From contig JALLAZ010000982.1 in assembly GCA_036939755.1 (NCBI GenBank), positions 1 to 10,901 on the forward strand: a DNA stretch of 10,901 nucleotides. The letters run 5' to 3'. Every line of letters begins with the position of its first letter. Within the stretch, counting starts at the first letter, position 1. Position numbers and translations under genes: made by a program. Below, one piece after another: positions 7,980 to 10,901 of the stretch. The notes under the pieces are model-generated. The model made no database searches, was not told the origin of the DNA, and saw only the letters and a list, made by a program, of their open reading frames with translations. Source of the stretch: Stephanodiscus triporus (taxonomy: Eukaryota; Bacillariophyta; Thalassiosirophyceae; Thalassiosirales; Thalassiosiraceae).

Positions 7980-8005
7980 GGTGTTTCAAGTGTCTCCGCC
8001 GCCAT
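7676..8005 (-). promoter_or_regulatory. Overlapping upstream ORF over the DGDG synthase start
   Basis: An ATG at 8003-8005 opens a 109-codon frame that passes over the synthase ATG (7977-7979) out of frame and stops at 7676. The synthase ATG has the stronger context (ACCATGG). If the transcript starts upstream of 8005, leaky scanning would be needed to reach the synthase. The predicted peptide resembles nothing known, so it is more likely a regulatory or fortuitous frame than a gene. Confidence 0.25.
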
Positions 8006-8462
8006 CCACGACGTTGCAATTTAAGCTGTCATGTGTCGTCGTGTTGTTGTTTCTGCTATTTTTTTCGCGAAATAAAAGTTCATTCTCTTTTCCTCAACGG
8101 AAACGATGTGTACGACGGCAAGGCGGCAATTGGATACAACTTACTCTAATTTGTACCCAAGGATACTTCTTTTGTCGCCTACCTCCCGCCGAGTTGCTGC
8201 CCAGTTGCTAGCCTATCTACTTCGCAAAAACGCTAGCTTCGCTGCTCCCACATCCCTCAACTGCGACATCCCACAACCCAACATCCGTTATTTGTGTGAG
8301 AGAAAAACCCACAGCTGACGAGAGTTTGCCGCCCCCCCTTCACACATCGATAGTCCCCTCGTACGGCGCCGCTTCCACCCCCTGACAAGAGGAGAACTAG
8401 ATTATTCCCCCGCCGCTGCCACCATCGCCGTCGCCATCTCCGTCGCCATCGCCCTTGTGTGT

Positions 8463-8560
8463 GATTGCAACCGCACAAGTGAAAGTGTTCACTGCCGGCA
8501 CAGGGACCATCCTAGTGATGTCCCCTGTGTTGCTAGCTGGCACACTTGTGCGGTTGCATC
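8463..8560. repeat. 98-nt long hairpin with 16-bp perfect outer stem
   Basis: TGCAACCGCACAAGTG (8466-8481) is the exact reverse complement of CACTTGTGCGGTTGCA (8543-8558). Allowing one bulged base, the stem extends to 8463 and 8560. Inside, TGCC (8493-8496) pairs with GGCA (8539-8542). CACAGGGA (8499-8506) pairs with TCCCCTGTG (8521-8529) with one bulge, and CATC (8508-8511) pairs with GATG (8517-8520) around a 5-nt loop. The whole forms one long arm with an internal bulge. It could be a structured RNA or a foldback element; nothing in the sequence shows transcription. Confidence 0.8.
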
Positions 8561-8641
8561 AGGCCACAGGGCGACGGGGAGGGAAGGTGGGTGTCATGGG
8601 CGGTGGACTGCCATCGCCGTCGCCTTGCCATCGCCGTAATC

Positions 8642-8662
8642 TCTCTAGATGACATCTAGAGA
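8642..8662. repeat. 21-bp palindrome with 10-bp arms
   Basis: TCTCTAGATG, a central A, then CATCTAGAGA form perfect 10-bp arms. It lies about 80 nt right of the long hairpin and next to a CGCCGT simple repeat. It could be a dimeric protein-binding site or a transposon footprint; no function is shown. Confidence 0.8.
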
Positions 8663-8890
8663 TAACGCTCAAGAGCCCCCGAAGACCTCCTCCAAGACCA
8701 TGAATTTCAGGGCAGGGGGGAAACCCTTGCATTTTTTTTCAGCCGATTAATATGGTATTTTTACACACACATCAATGAACTAGGTTTTTGAGTGGATGTA
8801 GGAAAATGGTGCAGGACGGCGCGCGAGGGGGGGATGGAACGGGAGTAAAATGAGGGAGAAAAATAGAAATAATTCACTTTATTTTAATGC

Positions 8891-9295
8891 TCATAAATGG
8901 AAATTACGGAGGGATTGTGGCCAGTTGTTTGATTTCAAATCACGTTGCATGTTTCGCAATATATTTGTTATGCTTGTCCGCTGCCCATATGCCCAATGGA
9001 TCTCGTCGCAGGCTACCTGTGCACTCATTCCACCCCTGACCATATCATCAACCTTATCCCAGACAGGCTTGCGAAACAGGTAGACACTCTTCACAGAGCC
9101 TCTCTCTTGAATATTAAATGAAGAGGCCAGTCTTCTCCCCCCTGTACCAAATGCCCACTCAGTCCATAAATCGTGAAGAGTAGTAGGCCAAGGCATCAGC
9201 CACACAACTGTTGGTGCAGTTTGTACCCGCCTTGCACCTGGTACTGACTCTGCACCAGTTTGCTTGTCACCCCCCTGCTGACCATTGCCCACCTG
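8891..9295 (-). pseudogene. GCR1_C-like DNA-binding domain of the Crypton
   Basis: This 134-codon open segment lies in a different frame from the preceding two and has no ATG near its start (a GTG at 9290-9292). It contains LHDLWTEWAFG, a Tyr/Phe-Arg-Lys step (YLFRKPVWDKVDDMV) and WAYGQRTSITNILRNMQRD. This resembles the GCR1_C domain: an LW-x-EW motif followed by basic helices. The domain was first named in the yeast activator Gcr1 and is found at the C-terminus of Crypton recombinases. Its location 3' of the recombinase fits. The frame change is most simply an indel; I found no phase-matched intron that repairs it. Confidence 0.7.
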
Positions 9296-9299
9296 TCAT

Positions 9300-9794
9300 C
9301 TAGCCGGTGCTATTTTGATTTATATTTGATAGTTGGTGTCGCAGTAACAAATAACAGCAATCTTGCTCTGCAGTAGCATCCTTCAATTCCTGACAAAGGT
9401 GAAGGACTTGAGATGACAGAAGACGCACTTCCTGTCTCTCCATCCCAGTACGAACACGGACATCAACACCATTACCTGGTTCGGCATCCTGTGCCAACAC
9501 ATCTATAATAAGCTCTCCATCTACTCCGATCACACCCAGAGGAATCTTCTTCACAGGGTTTTCCCCCTGACCCAACGTGTTCCGTCCACCAAGGCTGACA
9601 TACGCATCCATTATCCTCGCCCTGATTTGTGGGGCAACTCCTCCCTCTTGTTTCTCACGAGAGCTGTCAAATACTTTCCACAACAGGGCCCTCCCGAGAA
9701 CGATGCACACTTGATCTGGGATTGCAGCAGAAAATTCATTTGTAGCGGAAAAAGGAGGGCAGTAAGTGGCACTTCTCATGCTTGGAACAACGTA
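9300..9794 (-). pseudogene. Middle segment of the Crypton protein, in frame after the TAG
   Basis: The same frame as the recombinase resumes after TAG with YVVPSMRSA and stays open for 164 codons to TAG at 9300-9302. Residues such as VLGRALLWKVFD look like a continuing fold. The part from about 9440 to 9330 (MERQEVRLLSSQVLHLCQEL and beyond) is heptad-like and may be a coiled coil. Unbroken frame and sensible content on both sides of the TAG argue for one original gene. There is no independent start in good context for a separate gene, although an ATG exists at 9777-9779. Confidence 0.65.
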
Positions 9795-10901
9795 CTAGTC
9801 CAGAATCCATTGGTCCGTGATGCCTGATGCATCCTTGACAACATATGCAATAGGACTGCCCTTGCAGAGAGCCATCGCAACCTTGGCATCTACAAATGGG
9901 ATTGTTGTATCTGCATATGTGTCTTGTTGGCGGCGGCTATTCTTCCATCTCCCACTAAAATCAGTGTCATCCTTTGAACAGCCACTTTTGCAGGCAGTCG
10001 TTACACCATGCTTGCGGTTACTATGTGAGCCCACTTTGCCAAGTATTTCTAGAATAAAATCTTCATCCTGGATGAGCTTGCGTAGATAGTATCCGCAACT
10101 GCTCTTGATGGCAAGGGGGTTAGTCAACCCAAAAGTGCCAAAAAAATATTCATTTGGTTCTGGGTTGAGGAGGAAGTGCAGCTCGAGCCAAGATGCTAAG
10201 AGGCCCAGTACACAGTATCTCAAGTCCTCTGCCCCAAAGAGAATTTGGAATGGAGCGTCACGTTCTTCATAACAATTCTTTGACCAACACAATTTAGCAG
10301 TAACACCAAAGAAGGGAAATCCCTCTAAAGGCTGTAGATCAGGTGCTCGAAACTTTGCAGTGTCATCAATCCTTGCAATCATGCTAAATTGGAATGCAAG
10401 GTATGCTGCCAGCCAAATACCAGGTTCCCCACCCTGGGAACTCACGATTTCAATAACTTGCTCAAATTTCATAGGTTGGAATGCTCGCCGAGCTTGTGAA
10501 GGGCGGCCGAGCCGTGCAGCCTCCATTTTTTTCATGGCTTTAATAATCCTGTTGACTGCGGTGGAATGTGTAGGATTGCTTATGGCTGCAGTTTCATTCC
10601 ATGGTGTGATCTGGTTTGGCATGAAGTATGATGACCATGCCTTTTTCCAGAACAAGACGGTGCTTGATCGATAGTGGAGAGGAGGCTGAACATCCGGCTG
10701 CACATTATCAGAACCATAAACTTTTATCTTGATGTACCGGACCAGGATTTCGGGTGACAGTGCTAGTAGCTCATCACTTGTCCACATGTAACCAGGCCGA
10801 TACTCTCGACCATGCACAAAGGACATGAGGGGGCGCATGGCTTGATCTAGGTTGGCATGAGCGGCCATAACATGGTGGGGACACATCCATATGCACATCC
10901 A
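9795..10901 (-). pseudogene. Tyrosine recombinase domain of the Crypton, open to the window edge
   Basis: The frame runs from the right edge (first ATG at 10898, though the true start may lie outside) to TAG at 9795-9797, giving 367 codons. Counting from that ATG, catalytic-site candidates are R176 in MIARIDD (box I), a Lys in the hairpin region (K202 or K207), H292-S-N-R295 (the HxxR of box II), W318 in SGRWK and Y328 in DTYAD. The Trp-to-Tyr spacing of 10 is close to that of Cre. After the Tyr, PFVDAKVAMALC and SPIAYVVK match what I recall of algal Crypton recombinases. The catalytic set therefore appears intact, although the reading frame stops early relative to the family. It acts on DNA by breaking and joining strands for excision and integration of the element. 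Confidence 0.75.

Larger units (their letters stand above)
7980..8890. other. Intergenic: DGDG synthase upstream region and Crypton downstream flank
   Basis: No gene is supported. The left part should hold the promoter and leader of the DGDG synthase. A 70-codon plus frame at 8106-8318 contains the word ASFAAP, but this is probably chance. The middle holds short CGCCAT-type simple repeats, with CCATCGCCGTCGCC present exactly at 8422-8435 and 8611-8624, and two inverted repeats listed separately. The right part (8700-8890) contains T-rich and A-rich stretches and may be the untranslated tail of the mobile element on the minus strand. Confidence 0.5.
8891..10901 (-). mobile_element. Degenerate Crypton-type element (tyrosine recombinase plus GCR1_C-like domain), 5' end outside the window
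   Basis: Three open segments on the minus strand form one former gene of at least about 670 codons: tyrosine recombinase (10901-9795), linker (9794-9300) and DNA-binding domain (9295-8891). Cryptons are DNA transposons that use a tyrosine recombinase and, in several lineages, carry a C-terminal GCR1_C DNA-binding domain; they are known in fungi, oomycetes, other stramenopiles and animals. The order here matches. An in-frame TAG separates the first two segments, and stops plus a frame change separate the last two, so the copy is probably dead. Cryptons lack long terminal inverted repeats, so the 3' boundary cannot be placed from this sequence. Confidence 0.75.

Noticed and set aside
8106..8318. 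70-codon plus ORF containing ASFAAP, reminiscent of the diatom plastid-targeting motif
   Set aside because: The word is about 50 residues in, without a preceding signal peptide, and the frame has no other support.
9716..9795. An 80-nt intron (GTACGT...CCCAG) that would remove the TAG in the Crypton gene
   Set aside because: Splicing there creates TAA at the junction and shifts the frame, so it does not repair the gene.

Overview
This is a nuclear window from a photosynthetic eukaryote, most likely a diatom (probably centric). The main evidence is a plant/algal-type digalactosyldiacylglycerol (DGDG) synthase with long low-complexity insertions and one short GT-AG intron. A degenerate Crypton (tyrosine recombinase plus GCR1_C-like domain), a transposon class known from stramenopiles, supports this. 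The species assignment is inference; no rRNA or plastid marker is present.

Layout. Positions 1-840 hold no convincing gene, only a cluster of ACATGTC/CGACA-type dyads. Positions 841-1339 look like a short non-autonomous DNA element. A perfect 14-bp inverted repeat bounds it, and inside are an AT-rich 21-bp tandem array, a GC-rich array of about 28 bp and several palindromes. Positions 1340-2059 have no gene. At 2158-3099 (+) a GC-rich ORF encodes a 313-residue disordered protein of unknown function with an Asp-Arg repeat; a 30-codon upstream ORF ends 5 nt before its ATG. Positions 3100-4672 contain only weak small ORFs and a hairpin.

Positions 4673-7979 (-) carry the best-supported gene, a two-exon DGDG synthase. 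Removing a 106-nt intron (5734-5839) gives 1066 residues. The conserved glycosyltransferase core is recognisable along its length. It is extended by about 350 residues at the N-terminus, split by a Ser/Asp-rich insertion of about 200 residues, and interrupted again by a 9-residue tandem repeat encoded by a 27-bp minisatellite. The N-terminus fits an N-myristoylation motif rather than a secretory signal. Positions 7980-8890 are intergenic, with a strong 98-nt hairpin and a 21-bp palindrome.

Positions 8891-10901 (-) are a Crypton-type element entering from the right edge. A tyrosine recombinase domain with its catalytic residues visible is followed by an in-frame TAG, a linker segment, a frame break and a GCR1_C-like DNA-binding domain. 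It reads as a recently decayed copy.

The host genes are not an operon and do not obviously share a pathway. The window is one metabolic gene and one orphan gene set among mobile-element debris. I see no defence system or other multi-gene novel system. The most unusual material is the architecture of the DGDG synthase and the nested-repeat element at 841-1339.
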